From Sympetrum striolatum (lineage: Eukaryota; Arthropoda; Insecta; Odonata; Libellulidae): 64,000 bases of DNA. The position numbers were made by a program, and so were the translations under genes. The notes under the pieces are model-generated. The model had not been told where the DNA came from. It saw only the letters and a list, made by a program, of their open reading frames with translations, and made no database searches. This document shows, one piece after another, positions 25,581 to 35,040 of the stretch. Each line of letters starts with the position of its first letter. The stretch's first letter is position 1. The stretch spans positions 10,850,001-10,914,000 of the forward strand of contig OX388348.1 in NCBI GenBank assembly GCA_947579665.1, read 5' to 3'.

Positions 25581-25781
25581 GTAACTAACATTTTAAACGA
25601 AAAGGACTCAGGTTTCACTTTGTGGCATTCATAAATACAAAACGGCTTCATGATAAAATTCTTTTACTACCCCACAAATATAGTTATAAACACAACCAGG
25701 TTTCGTAGCCAAGCTACATCTTCAGGTCAAAGGTGTAGTAAAAGAATTTTATCATGAAACCGTTTTGTAACTAACATTTTA
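25581..25781. mobile_element. Small fold-back element nested in the hAT copy
   Basis: A 171-bp insert (25596-25766) is flanked by the 15-bp direct repeat GTAACTAACATTTTA (25581-25595 and 25767-25781). Inside are two 32-bp inverted arms, 25639-25670 and 25735-25766, which match at 31 of 32 positions around a 64-bp loop. The loop holds, on the minus strand, CTGAAGATGTAGC and GCTACGAAACC, which can pair as a short stem. The long target duplication suggests a retro-type rather than a cut-and-paste insertion. Family not identified. Confidence 0.6.
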
Positions 25782-25790
25782 TTTGGTTTT

Positions 25791-26036
25791 TCATTCTATT
25801 TTTTCATTTATTTTAGAAAATAATTGCATTTCAAATGCCTCATCACCTAAATTAGCCCTCCTTGGTGCAAGAACCTCCTTGCTAATGGAAAACAAACGTT
25901 CAACATGGGCACTGGATGGTATCCCACAGTTGAGTTTTACGAACATATCTTTCATTATTGGATATGACAATAATATTGACAGATCAGTTCCTACATTCCC
26001 AAAATAAGCCTCGACCTCATCGAAAGCTGGGGCAGG
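25791..26036 (-). pseudogene. hAT transposase C-terminal dimerisation domain remnant
   Basis: An open frame of 81 residues with no start of its own ends at TGA (25791-25793). It contains SYPIMKDMFVKLNCG followed by IPSSAHVERLFSISK and an RRANLGDEAFEMQLF tail. This is the signature of the Dimer_Tnp_hAT domain: a YP motif, the P-S/A-SSA-x-x-ERLFS core, then the R-x-x-L-x-x-x-x-x-E-x-x-x-F helix. Full hAT transposases are about 600-700 residues, so this is the last eighth or so. The plus-strand frame at 25783-26007 is its antisense shadow. Confidence 0.88.
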
Positions 26037-26145
26037 TTATGCAAAGTTTGCATCTTACCGCCATATTCTCAGTGCCCGAGCCTTCAGTTAAATAAAAATA
26101 TGGCTCTAAATACCCGAAAGGAAACTTTTTCTTGGATTCAGCCAT
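26017..26145 (-). pseudogene. hAT transposase N-terminal remnant
   Basis: A 42-residue frame starts at an ATG on the minus strand (26145) inside the hAT element. It is rich in Lys and aromatic residues and reaches NMAVRCKLC, a CxxC pair in the position where many hAT transposases begin their BED-type zinc finger. It runs across the internal deletion junction (near 26030) and ends at a TGA at 26017-26019. The dimerisation domain continues downstream in a different frame, so no fused protein is made from this copy as read. The BED assignment rests on the CxxC and the location only. Confidence 0.6.
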
Positions 26146-26604
26146 TTCAGGTTACCGATGGACAAAGATTCAGTTGTATTTTGTGAGATTGAAGGATCAA
26201 CGCGAGTATTGAAATCTGGACACACCGATTAGCACCGGACAAAGCTCCTCGTCGAAGTGAACGAAATCGTCAAAGTTGTCGAAGTGGTCGAAATCATCTA
26301 AATGTGCTAGGATCTTGAGGATTTTGAGATCCTCATTAGATTTTCCGGTGTAAACAGCATAGTCTACAGCAATCACTATTGTAATTTGGCATAGTTATGC
26401 GCGTAGAAATACGTGTTCACACCAGTTCATACAACGTTTTTGGTAGTAGTAGTGGGGAAAGTAACGATTACTTTTAGAAATTAATGAGTAGATTACAAGT
26501 AATAGTTACATTTTTTTAAATGTAATGATTACAAGTAAAAAATACCTGAAATGAAATCATTTCCTGTAACTGAGTTACTTTTACTGAGTTACTCCCCATC
26601 TTTG

Positions 26605-26612
26605 TCAATAGA
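26605..26612. repeat. Right 8-bp target site duplication of hAT
   Basis: TCAATAGA directly follows the terminal CCCATCTTTG. One mismatch to the left copy suggests an insertion that is not very recent. Confidence 0.8.
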
Positions 26613-27912
26613 AAATGTTGTGATGGTTACTTATAAATAAACAACATAATAGAAATCAGTATATCATTAAGTATATTTGCACAATTTTACTGCACTACGG
26701 TTAGTACAAATGTTTCTTAACGCAAACTCATTGCCCGGTCCCTTGAGATTCGTGTTAGTGAGGGTTTACTGTATTCTAGAATAATAATAACTAATAATAA
26801 TTAATAATCTATTAACAATATAATCATAGTATATATGAGCAAAAGTTATATAAAAGCATATTGATAATGCAAATGAAAAGATGGTATCAAATCAAGTACT
26901 CCCTCAAACCTAATTTTGTATTCCTTCTTACAAATATATGGTTGAATACAAATGGTGCCCCAGCTAGAACACAATTTTCATTAGGTGATAAACTATTTTA
27001 AGAAATATTTATTACATCTCCTCACATTCCTGGTCAGAGAATTTTCAACTTTTGTTTAACGAATACAAAAAATTGAAATTCCCCACAAAACATTTCAAAT
27101 GGTAGAGCTACCTGGTCTTGAACACCAGGCTTTTCAGATAATGTGAAAACATAGAACTACAATGTAGGAATAGAACTAATTTAATACAATGTTTTAAGAG
27201 GATATCATACCTGGGTTATCCTTAAAGAAGAATCTTTTATCCACATTTTCAAAACAGAGAAATACTAATGACGCTCTGTCTTTGAACCAAGGATCATGGG
27301 AGAAACCGTTAAATTCTTACATGAAATGTATTTATGATCTCTATTTATATGCAGTATTTTAGGTTTGCATGTAATCAGAAAAGAGATTGAAAAAATTATT
27401 AAAAATTACGGCAATTTTTCTTAAATGGGAGAAATTTTCACCCAGCAAGGCATAGGCACCTAAATTATTCCATATATAATTCGATTCTGTATTCAGCAGA
27501 CCTGGTGTCGAACCAAGTACTTTTTTATGACAAAATGACAAGGAAAAATTTGCTTTGAGATAATCTGACAATTTCTAAAATCCCAAGTCAATTATCGCGA
27601 ATCTCTTAAAATGGAACTCTATATTTGCGTTCAATTGAATGATGGATTCCAAACCGTGCATCAAACCAATGATCATAAGGAAAATGGTTAGCTGCATTCA
27701 TGAAAAATCCATTACTTCTGTTCATATGCATGGTCAATATTTCAACCTTAAATCAATCATAAAAAATTTGAAAATCTCGATATACATACTTTTAAAAAAA
27801 TAAAGAAGCCTAGTGTCAAACAGAAAAACATTTGGAGGTTTTGAATAAATAGAATGACCTGGAAGGAATGGAAGGACTTAAAAAAATTCATATTGCAATA
27901 ATATACATATAT
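26613..27912. other. AT-rich stretch with diverged direct repeats, no gene
   Basis: No supported gene. Two diverged copies of a segment can be aligned: TTGAACCAAGGATCAT near 27284 with the following 70 bp, and ATCAAACCAATGATCAT near 27660 with its following 70 bp. On the minus strand several B-box-like motifs occur (for example GGTTCGACACC near 27505). A frame at 27359-27571 has no recognisable content. Confidence 0.45.
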
Positions 27913-27991
27913 ATTATAACTCAAATAAGGCATGAAATATATATAAAAAATAATGAACTCCCCAGAATATTATGATCATGTATCCCCAAAT

Positions 27992-28186
27992 CTAGCATAG
28001 AGCAATGTGAAAGGAAAAGCCAGAGCAAAGAGATTTTGAAAGGAGAGGATTTAACAGTACTTCAACAGAACTAATGGAAAACCACAGCAATTCAACAAAG
28101 GCAAACAGGAGCAAGAGCATATGATAAAAATGCCTTGTTTTCCCCATCATACAGCCTAAGTCCACTGTATCATCCTCGAAACCCAA
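27992..28186 (-). pseudogene. Exon-like stretch F in X0
   Basis: Minus-strand frame of 64 residues ending in SVEVLLNPLLSK and SGFSFHIALC before TAG. The last 45 residues correspond to the F frame of X1-X5 with about six changes, while the beginning is in a shifted frame. Hydrophobic and leucine-rich. It could be the last exon of the minus-strand family or non-coding; no family recognised. Confidence 0.25.
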
Positions 28187-28840
28187 TTAACTTATAATTA
28201 CTGATTATGAACATAAATTGAAAAGTGCGGAGCTTCTGTTAAAATTTAACGTACTCAAAACAAACTAGCTAGGCATACTCTATGCTCTGAAGGACTGGAT
28301 ACACAAAAAATATATTTCAATGAATTTCTATGAACTTATTATGTTCCCATAGGAAGTTCTATTGGAAATGGATATTTAGCCAATAAAGAATATCGATGAT
28401 GCAACTGAAAAAGGATAATATTAATCAATTACCGATGTAAATTTAAAAAATTAGGTCTCATAATTTCCCTTAAGTAATGGTTTGTCAGAAAAATAGAACA
28501 TAATACATCCTATGTATCAACCCATTTTCAGTAAAAAATACAGAATTAATATTTTAAATAATAATAGTTCTGTGTAACAATAAGCAAGTTTTTATGGTAA
28601 CCTATAATATGACATACATATTCTGAAATTGATATCATAAAGAATTTATTTATATTTCTTATTGCATACATTCTTACATTTTTTATAATTTTAAGAATCT
28701 ATATTGGAACATTAAAATATCCAGACCAATATGTGGGTAAATCCTAACAGTGAAAAGGAAACCATTGTTCAAATGCGATGAAACTCTGCCCCTATCAAAA
28801 ACACCACTAATTACAATCAAAATGAGAGCAAGGAAAATAC

Positions 28841-29168
28841 CTACATGTCATCAAAAAGCTGTTTTGGGATACCTAATACGTAGCACCAATGCATCCCAAA
28901 AAAAATCTGATGAGGCTAGCTCATGACTTTCTTCGTGTGTAAGATGTCAATATTTTTCTACAGCAGTATTTTCCAATTCTATATTCAAACTAAACTTGGA
29001 AGATAAGTCATTAATTTATATCATAATATCTTTTACGTCACAAACATTATAAGTAAAGTTTTTCGAGACATGTTCGATAAAAAACGATTTAAATTGCCTT
29101 TTGCCGAGAGCACCCACAAAGTCAGTTGAGACCACACTTGCCCTTGCACACAAAGTTCCAAAAATGAA
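28841..29168 (-). pseudogene. Exon-like stretch G in X0, with in-frame stops
   Basis: On the minus strand a strong acceptor (AGTTTTTCCACAG) at 29169 opens a frame that reads VSTDFVGALGKRQFKSFFIE and later HELASSDFFWDALVLR. It ends 328 nt on at a donor-like G|GTATTT (28841). The frame is interrupted by TAA at codon 51, TGA at codon 74 and TGA TGA at codons 106-107. The stops at 51, 74 and 106 are shared with X1-X5. Compared with X1 I count about 6 silent and 7 replacing changes, more silent than expected from random drift. This suggests the sequence was once a constrained coding exon. No protein family recognised. Confidence 0.45.
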
Positions 29169-29241
29169 CTGTGGAAAAACTACTACTATATCGTCGACCC
29201 ATGACCTTGTGCCCAAAGCAGTGCAGAGCGTGTGTTAAAAA

Positions 29242-30249
29242 TTTAATGTACTCAAACCAAACTAGCTAGGCATACTCTATGCTCTGAAGGACTGGATACA
29301 CAAAGAATATATTTCAATGAATTTCTATGAAACTATTATATTTTTTCATAGGAAGTTCTATTGGAAATGGATACATTGCCAATAAGGATACCAAATACGT
29401 ACCTGAAAAAGAATACTATTAATAAATAACTGATGAAAATTTTAAAACTTAGGTTTCATATTTTTCCTGAAGTACATAATCAGCAACTTCCCTTTGATCA
29501 GTATTTCATGAATAACTCCTTAACAATCAGTTATACTAAAATATCTTTCATACAAAAGTTATATTAAATTGCATTTTCTAAAACTATTATAAATAATTGT
29601 ATATACCTAAGTATCATATTAATGGAGATATTTTGCAAAAATCAGAAACGAACCTCGAAAGGTAGAGCTCGACTTCCGGCTAACTGATGTAAACCAGAAA
29701 CTAATCAACCCTAACGACACCAACCAAAGTAGTATATATGAAACTTGACGTTGATAAAACAAATAGTTTTCATATTACAGTGCCCACAAAGTACATATTC
29801 AGCTACTTCCGGTTTATCAGTATTTCACGAATAATTCCTTAGCAATCATTGATAAAAAATATGTTCAATACAGCAGTTATAGAAAATTACATTTTCTAAA
29901 ACAATAGTATATACCTAAATATCATTTTTTTTTTAGATATTTCACAAAAAAGGAAATTTGCTTCCAAGAATAAAAAAAGCTCAACTTCCGGTAAAAAGAT
30001 TTGCTCCAAAAAATTATCAACTCTGTCAGCACACCACAGTATATATGTGAAGTTTGGTACCGAAAGGGCTAATAGGTTTCACGTAAGAGCCCCCACAAGC
30101 ATAAACACACACACACACACACACAGACGCAGACATCAGTCCAAAAATAGTCAGAACGTATTCTAGGGACCCCAAAACATGTATTTCGGTTGAAATCTCG
30201 AAGTCAAATTATTTCATGAAAACAATACTTTCTATATACTATGAATATG
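29242..30249. repeat. S repeat: dimeric (AC)n-containing element
   Basis: A segment of about 1 kb present here, in each X (32193-33190 in X1) and at the end of each Y (37258-38261 in Y1). It contains two diverged tandem halves: TACATAATCAGCAACTTCC at 29473 and TACATATTCAGCTACTTCC at 29792, 319 bp apart. These are followed by an (AC)n tract and AGGGACCCCAAAACATGTAT. In X1 it ends with an ACTTTCT/AGAAAGT hairpin. It has the style of a short interspersed or non-autonomous mobile element; the family is not identified. Confidence 0.5.
30105..30125. repeat. (AC)n microsatellite in X0
   Basis: Pure AC dinucleotide run inside the S repeat. Equivalent runs lie at 33051-33071 (X1) and 38113-38138 (Y1) and in the later copies. 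The flank is AAGCAT in Y and AAGCTT in X, and the run is longer in Y. Confidence 0.9.
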
Positions 30250-30260
30250 TATCCCCAAAT

Positions 30261-30482
30261 CTAGCATAGAGCAATGTGAAAGGAAAACCCGGAGCAAAGA
30301 TATTTTGAAAGGAGAGGATTTAACAGTACTTCAACAGAACAAACGGAAAACCACAACAATTCAACAGAGGCAAACTGGAGCAAGAGCATATGAAAAAAGG
30401 CCTGATTTTCCCGATCACACCATTTAAATCCACTGTATGATACTTGTAACCCAATTAACTTATCATTACCGATTAAAAACAT
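30261..30482 (-). pseudogene. Exon-like stretch F in X1
   Basis: Minus-strand frame of 73 residues beginning MFLIGNDKLIGLQVSYSG and ending SGFSFHIALC before TAG. It is identical in X2-X5 except K or Q at residue 8. In Y the same region has TGA near residue 16, so it is closed there. It lies downstream of E on the minus strand, and an acceptor-like ATCATACAG occurs within it. Coding status is doubtful. Confidence 0.25.
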
Positions 30483-30609
30483 AAATTTACATGATATAAC
30501 ACCATTGAAACTTGATCAAGGAAATAATTAGGTCTTCCATTTTATTGGAAAATTTAGAGATGAATTTAAAAACAATGAATTGAAAACAATATTTGTAATA
30601 ATATCTTAC

Positions 30610-30848
30610 TCTGCAGCCACCCTTAAGGCACTCAGTGGCTGCCATTATACTTCCCTCCACTCCACAGGAGCCGTCGAGAGACCTCGTACATTCTTCCAAC
30701 GAATGCCTCAGCAACTTGGTGTCTCTCTTAACCAACTGTCCCACATTGAAGACAGTAGTGGTATATTTCCATCACTCTCCACTTTACTCCCAAGCTAGAG
30801 CGCACTGGAGCTTCTGGTATTATTTGAAGAACATTCAGTGCATATTCT
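30610..30848 (-). pseudogene. Exon-like stretch E in X1, broken
   Basis: Paralogue of the second exon of the Y gene. It lies between an acceptor (TATTCATATAG) and a donor (GCAGA|GTAAGA). The frame reads YALNVLQIIPEAP, has TAA at 30728-30730, then continues HQVAEAFVGRMYEVSRRLL. Against Y1 I count about 20 replacing and 3 silent codon changes, as for an unconstrained copy. All X copies share the stop. Confidence 0.5.
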
Positions 30849-31003
30849 CTATATGAATATTAAGACAAACACATATTATATTAAATATTATTATAAAAGC
30901 CCATTGATGTACCAGTAATAACAGCAGATCCTGTTAAATATTTACAAGGATATAAACAAGGCAATTTCTAATATTAATGACATATGGTTACAAATTTAAT
31001 CAC

Positions 31004-31120
31004 CTATGAAGTAATTTTTAATACACCACTTTCTGCTACCAGTGCCTCAATGAGGCCATGGCAGTGGACGATGTTGCACAGTCGGACGCACCCCCTTGCA
31101 CACAAAGATCCCAAAATGGC
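31004..31120 (-). pseudogene. Exon-like stretch H in X1
   Basis: Behind the acceptor AGTTTTTCCCCAG at 31121 a 38-residue frame reads AILGSLCARG and HGLIEALVAESG before TAG (31004-31006). Its beginning is a paralogue of stretch G (FIFGTLCARA); the two diverge after about 16 codons. The Y module has a further paralogue near 37060-37200, where the same HGLIEALVA words lie in a shifted frame. Confidence 0.35.
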
Positions 31121-31789
31121 CTGGGGAAAAACTACTACTAAATGATTGACCTATAACCTTGTGCCCAAAGCAGAACGGAGCTTGTGTTAAAAATTTAATG
31201 TACTCAAAACAAACTAGCTAGGCATACTCTATACTCTGAAGGACTGGATACACAAAAAATATATTTCAATGAATTTCTATGAACTTATTATATTCCCATA
31301 GGAAGTTCTATTGGAAATGGATATTTTGCCAATAAAGAATATCGATGATGCAACTGAAAAAGAATAATATTAATCAATTACCAATGTAAATTTAAAAATT
31401 AGGTCTCATAATTTTCCTTAAGTAATGGTTTGTCAGAAAAATAGAACATAATACATCCTATGTATCAACCCATTTTCAGTAAAAATACAGAATTAATATT
31501 TTAAATAATAATAGTTCTGTGTAACAATATGCAGGTATTTTATGGTAACCTATAATATGACAAACATATTCTGAAATTGATATCATAAAGAATTTATTTA
31601 TATTTCTTATTGCATATATTCTATACATTTTTTATAATTTTAAGAATCTATATTGGAACATTAAAATATCCAGACCAATATGTGGGTAAATCCTAACCGT
31701 GAAAAGGAAACCATTGTTCAAATGCGATGAATTTCTGCCCATATCAAAAACACCACTAATAACAATCAAAATGAGAGCAAGGAAAATAC

Positions 31790-32117
31790 CTACATGACAT
31801 CAAAAAGCAATTTTGGGATACCTAAGACGTAGAACTAATGCATCCCAAAAAAAATCTGATGATGCCAGCTCATGACTTTCTTCGTGTGTAAGATGTCAAT
31901 ATTTTTCTACCACAGTATTTTCCAATTCTATATTCAAACTAAACTTGGAAGATAAGTCATTAAATTATATCATAATATCTTTTACGTCACAAACATTAAA
32001 AGTAATATTTTTCGACACATGTTCGATAAAAAACGATTTAAATTGCCTTTTGCCGAGAGCACCCACAAAGTCAGTTGAGACCACACTTGCCCTTGCACAC
32101 AAAGTTCCAAAAATGAA
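31790..32117 (-). pseudogene. Exon-like stretch G in X1
   Basis: Same 328-nt length and splice-like borders as in X0 (28841-29168). TAA at codon 51, TGA at codon 74 and TGA at codon 106 are retained; codon 107 is TGT instead of TGA. The plus-strand frame at 31945-32187 is its antisense shadow. Confidence 0.45.
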
Positions 32118-34094
32118 CTGTGGAAAAACTACTACTATATCTTCGACCCATAACCTTTTGCCAAAAGCAGTGCAGAGCGTGTGTTAAACATTTAATGTAC
32201 ACAAACCAAACTAGCTAGGCATACTCTATGCTCTGAAGGACTGGATACACAAAGAATATATTTCAATGAATTTCTATGAAACTATTATATTTTTTCATAG
32301 GAAGTTCTATTGGAAATGGATACATTGCCAATAAGGATACCAAATACGTACCTGAAAAAGAATACTATTAATAAATAACTGATGAAAATTTTAAAACTTA
32401 GGTTTCATATTTTTCCTGAAGTACATAATCAGCAACTTCCCTTTGATCAGTATTTCATGAATAACTCCTTAACAATCAGTTATACTAAAATATCTTTCAT
32501 ACAAAAGTTATATTAAATTGCATTTTCTAAAACTATTATAAATAATTGTATATACCTAAGTATCATATTAATGGAGATATTTTGCAAAAATCAGAAACGA
32601 ACCTCGAAAGGTAGAGCTCGACTTCCGGCTAACTGATGTAAACCAGAAACTAGTCAACCCTAACGACACCAACCAAAGTAGTATATATGAAACTTGACGT
32701 TGATAAAACAAATAGTTTTCATATTACAGTGCCCACAAAGTACATATTCAGCTACTTTCGGTTTATCAGTATTTCACGAATAATTCCTTAGCAATCATTG
32801 ATAAAAAATGTGTTCAATACAGCAGTTATAGAAAATTACATTATCTAAAACAATAGTATATACCTAAATATCATTTTTTTTGAGATATTTCACAAAAAAG
32901 GAAATTTGCTTCCAAGAATAAAAAAAGCTCAACTTCTGGTCAAAAGATTTGCTCCAAAAAATTATCAACTCTGTCAGCACACCACAGTATATATGTGAAG
33001 TTTGGTACCGAAAGGGCTAATAGGTTTCACTTAAGAGCCCCCATAAGCTTACACACACACACACACACACAGACGCACACATCGGTCCAAAAATAGTCAG
33101 AACATATTCTAGGGACCCCAAAACATGTATTTCGGTTGAAATCTTGAAGTCAAATTATTTTATGAAAACAATACTTTCTATATACTATGAATATGGAGAA
33201 AGTAAAAATCCAATTAGTATGAAGAGGTGACCCTAAATTACATTGTATATTGTATGTTCGCAATAACAAAACTGTAAAATCGTCTACCGCTATTCAAAGT
33301 GTCTAAATAATTTCGATTACAGACCACCCATTGCCATTTTACTCTTCCATTATTTCATTGAATTTACGAAAAAGAAATCTAACAAAGCAAACCAAAAGAC
33401 AGCTTAAATGTAAAGTAACCACAAGGATGATCAATGAAATAAATCAGATTTCCAGAAATACATCCCACAAACTTCCTCAAGGATCTCCAATTGGAAATAT
33501 TCCAATAATTATAATTAAACCCGCTAGTTAAGATGGCAGAAATTGGCTGACTAAAGCAAATTGACGAAATCGTATTGCAACCTGTACAACTGAACATATT
33601 GATAGTTATTGCAATATTATATCTAAATATATATAATAACTCAAATAAGGCATGAAATATATATAAAAATTAGGAACTCCACAGAATATTATGATCATGT
33701 ATCCCCAAATCTAGCATAGAGCAATGTGAAAGGAAAAGCCGGAGCAAAGATATTTTGAAAGGAGAGGATTTAACAGTACTTCAACAGAACAAACGGAAAA
33801 CCACAACAATTCAACAGAGGCAAACTGGAGCAAGAGCATATGAAAAAATGCCTGATTTTCCCAATAACACCATTTAAATCCACTGTATCATACTTGAAAC
33901 CCAATTAACTTATCATTACCAATTAAAAACATAAATTGACATGATATAACACCATTGTAACTTGATCAAAGAAATCATTAAGTCTTGCATTGTATTGGAA
34001 GACCTAGAGACGCATTTAAAAACAATGAATTGAAAACAATATATGTAATAATATCTTACTCTGCAGCCACCCTTAAGGCACTCAGTGGCTGCCG

Positions 34095-34962
34095 TTATAC
34101 TTCCCTCTCCCTAAACAGGAGCTGTCGAGAAGCCTCGTACATTCTTCCAATGAATGTCTCTGCAACTTGGTGTTTCTCATAAGCAACTGTCCCATACTGT
34201 AGACTGTAGTGGTCCATTTCCACTATTCTCCACTTTACTCCCAAGCTGCAGCACTCTGGAGCTTCTGGTATTACTTGAGGAACATTCAGTGCATATACTC
34301 TATATGAATAATAGGACAAACACATTATATATTTATTATAATTATAAATGCCCATTTAAATTCCAGTAATAATGATTACAAAGCAATTAAACAATGAAAT
34401 AACTATTTTGGATGCATGGTGCTAAACCTATATTGAAATGAGGATCTATTAAATGATAAAAGAGTTACCTGAGATTATTCAAGATGAGAACATGCACGAA
34501 CCTTCCCAAACTAACCTGTAGTATCTGGTTCATCGATTTCTACCACATCTCAGCTTTGTAGTAGGTGATGGTTATTAAGTCAAGATCATTAGGTACAGAA
34601 TGACATATCTTGCCAACAAAATTTATAATTGTGCTGCTATTTCTATGCATTTTACAATTTTTTCTTCCACAGGATGGTTTAGGAGGAGATTTTAAGGTAG
34701 GTACACCAGTAAACCTATATCAATAATGTATTTATTAGCTCCCCATTCCTGAAAGGTTATAAAAGAGACCATGAATATTCAATTAAAAAATTTTAATCAT
34801 TAAAAGTATTATTTTCTAATGATAATCAGATACATAGACTGAAAGGAAATATTCTAAAATCTTAAGAAAAATATACCTTATTTTTTCATCACCAATTGGA
34901 AAGGCATTGGAATGACTGCATCCAACAATTATCTCAAATAAGATGCCTTCTTCAAAGGGCAT
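34095..34962 (-). CDS. Predicted two-exon gene D1-E in Y1, 96 residues, family unknown
   Basis: Exon D1 (34962-34877) starts at ATG and encodes MPFEE then GILFEIIVGCSHSNAFPIGD. It ends ...ATAAG|GTATAT. Exon E (34299-34095) follows the acceptor TATTCATATAG and reads A|GTATATGCA..., giving VYALNVPQVIPEAP, LGVKWRIVE, HQVAETFIGRMYEASRQLL and a TAA stop. The split codon AG|A (Arg) keeps the frame across a 577-bp intron. The 67 residues of E are open. No signal peptide, membrane segment or known motif is evident; the ends are charged. I do not recognise the family. D1 may be an internal exon of a longer gene, since A, B and C lie upstream on the same strand. The frame could also be a remnant. Identical in Y2, and one residue different in Y3 and Y4. 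Confidence 0.5.
34673..34696 (+). other. Possible 24-nt plus-strand microexon in Y1
   Basis: GATGGTTTAGGAGGAG and TTTTAAG lie between an excellent acceptor (TTTTTTCTTCCACAG) and a good donor (GTAGGT). It would encode DGLGGDFK. A diverged duplicate at 35467-35493 (HEGLHGDFK, also followed by GTAGGT) lies one 797-bp repeat away but has a poorer acceptor. As the other exon candidates are on the minus strand, chance is likely. Confidence 0.2.
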
Positions 34963-35040
34963 CGATTATTAAAAGGTCTTACTCAACATGAGAGGTCAGA
35001 TCAGACCCTCTACATGAAATCTTCAAGTTTTAGTCCCATA

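Larger units (their letters stand above)
24802..26604 (-). mobile_element. Internally deleted hAT-family DNA transposon
   Basis: Ends form imperfect terminal inverted repeats: CAGAGATGGGTAGAGTAC at 24802, and CAAAGATGGGGAGTAAC read from 26604 on the minus strand. The flanks TTAATAGA (24794-24801) and TCAATAGA (26605-26612) match at 7 of 8 positions, as expected for the 8-bp target duplication of hAT elements. Both subterminal regions are packed with GTTAC/GTAAC repeats, a usual hAT arrangement. The minus strand encodes the beginning and the end of a transposase, with the catalytic middle absent. The element is therefore non-autonomous, in the manner of Ds-like deletion derivatives. It is oriented with its 5' end at 26604. 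Confidence 0.88.
27981..30249. repeat. Module X0: short diverged founder-like copy
   Basis: Homologous to X1 but only 2269 bp long. It starts with the same TATCCCCAAATCTAGC and ends with the (AC)n-bearing segment. It lacks the equivalent of about 30486-31168 of X1 (the E and H exon region), with the join at ATAAATT|GAAAAGTGCGGAGC near 28221. It also lacks the 500-bp tail at 33190-33690. Many point differences to X1-X5 (which are nearly identical to each other) show that it is older. Upstream bases 27905-27980 match the end of the X tail. Confidence 0.85.
30250..33699. repeat. Module X1 (3450 bp), subtype a
   Basis: First full X module. Minus-strand exon-like stretches are F (30261-30482), E (30610-30848), H (31004-31120) and G (31790-32117). 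An S repeat follows at 32193-33190, then a 500-bp tail at 33190-33690 found only after X. Subtype markers: CTTATCATTACC (30456 region), CACAAAGATCCC, TTTTTCGACACATG and GAAAAAGAATAC, shared with X3 but not with X2, X4 or X5. A plus-strand frame at 33331-33531 in the tail is conserved in all X copies with one silent change (CGA/AGA), but I see no support for expression. Confidence 0.9.

Noticed and set aside
25783..26007. Plus-strand 74-residue frame in the hAT element
   Set aside because: It is the antisense of the hAT dimerisation domain, which has clear family motifs on the minus strand.
31945..32187. Plus-strand 80-residue frame repeated in each X
   Set aside because: It is antisense to exon-like stretch G; the protein-like frame and splice signals are on the minus strand.
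33331..33531. Plus-strand 66-residue frame in the X tail as a gene
   Set aside because: Conserved only because the modules are recent copies. One silent and one replacing change are too few to judge, and no motif or splice context supports it.
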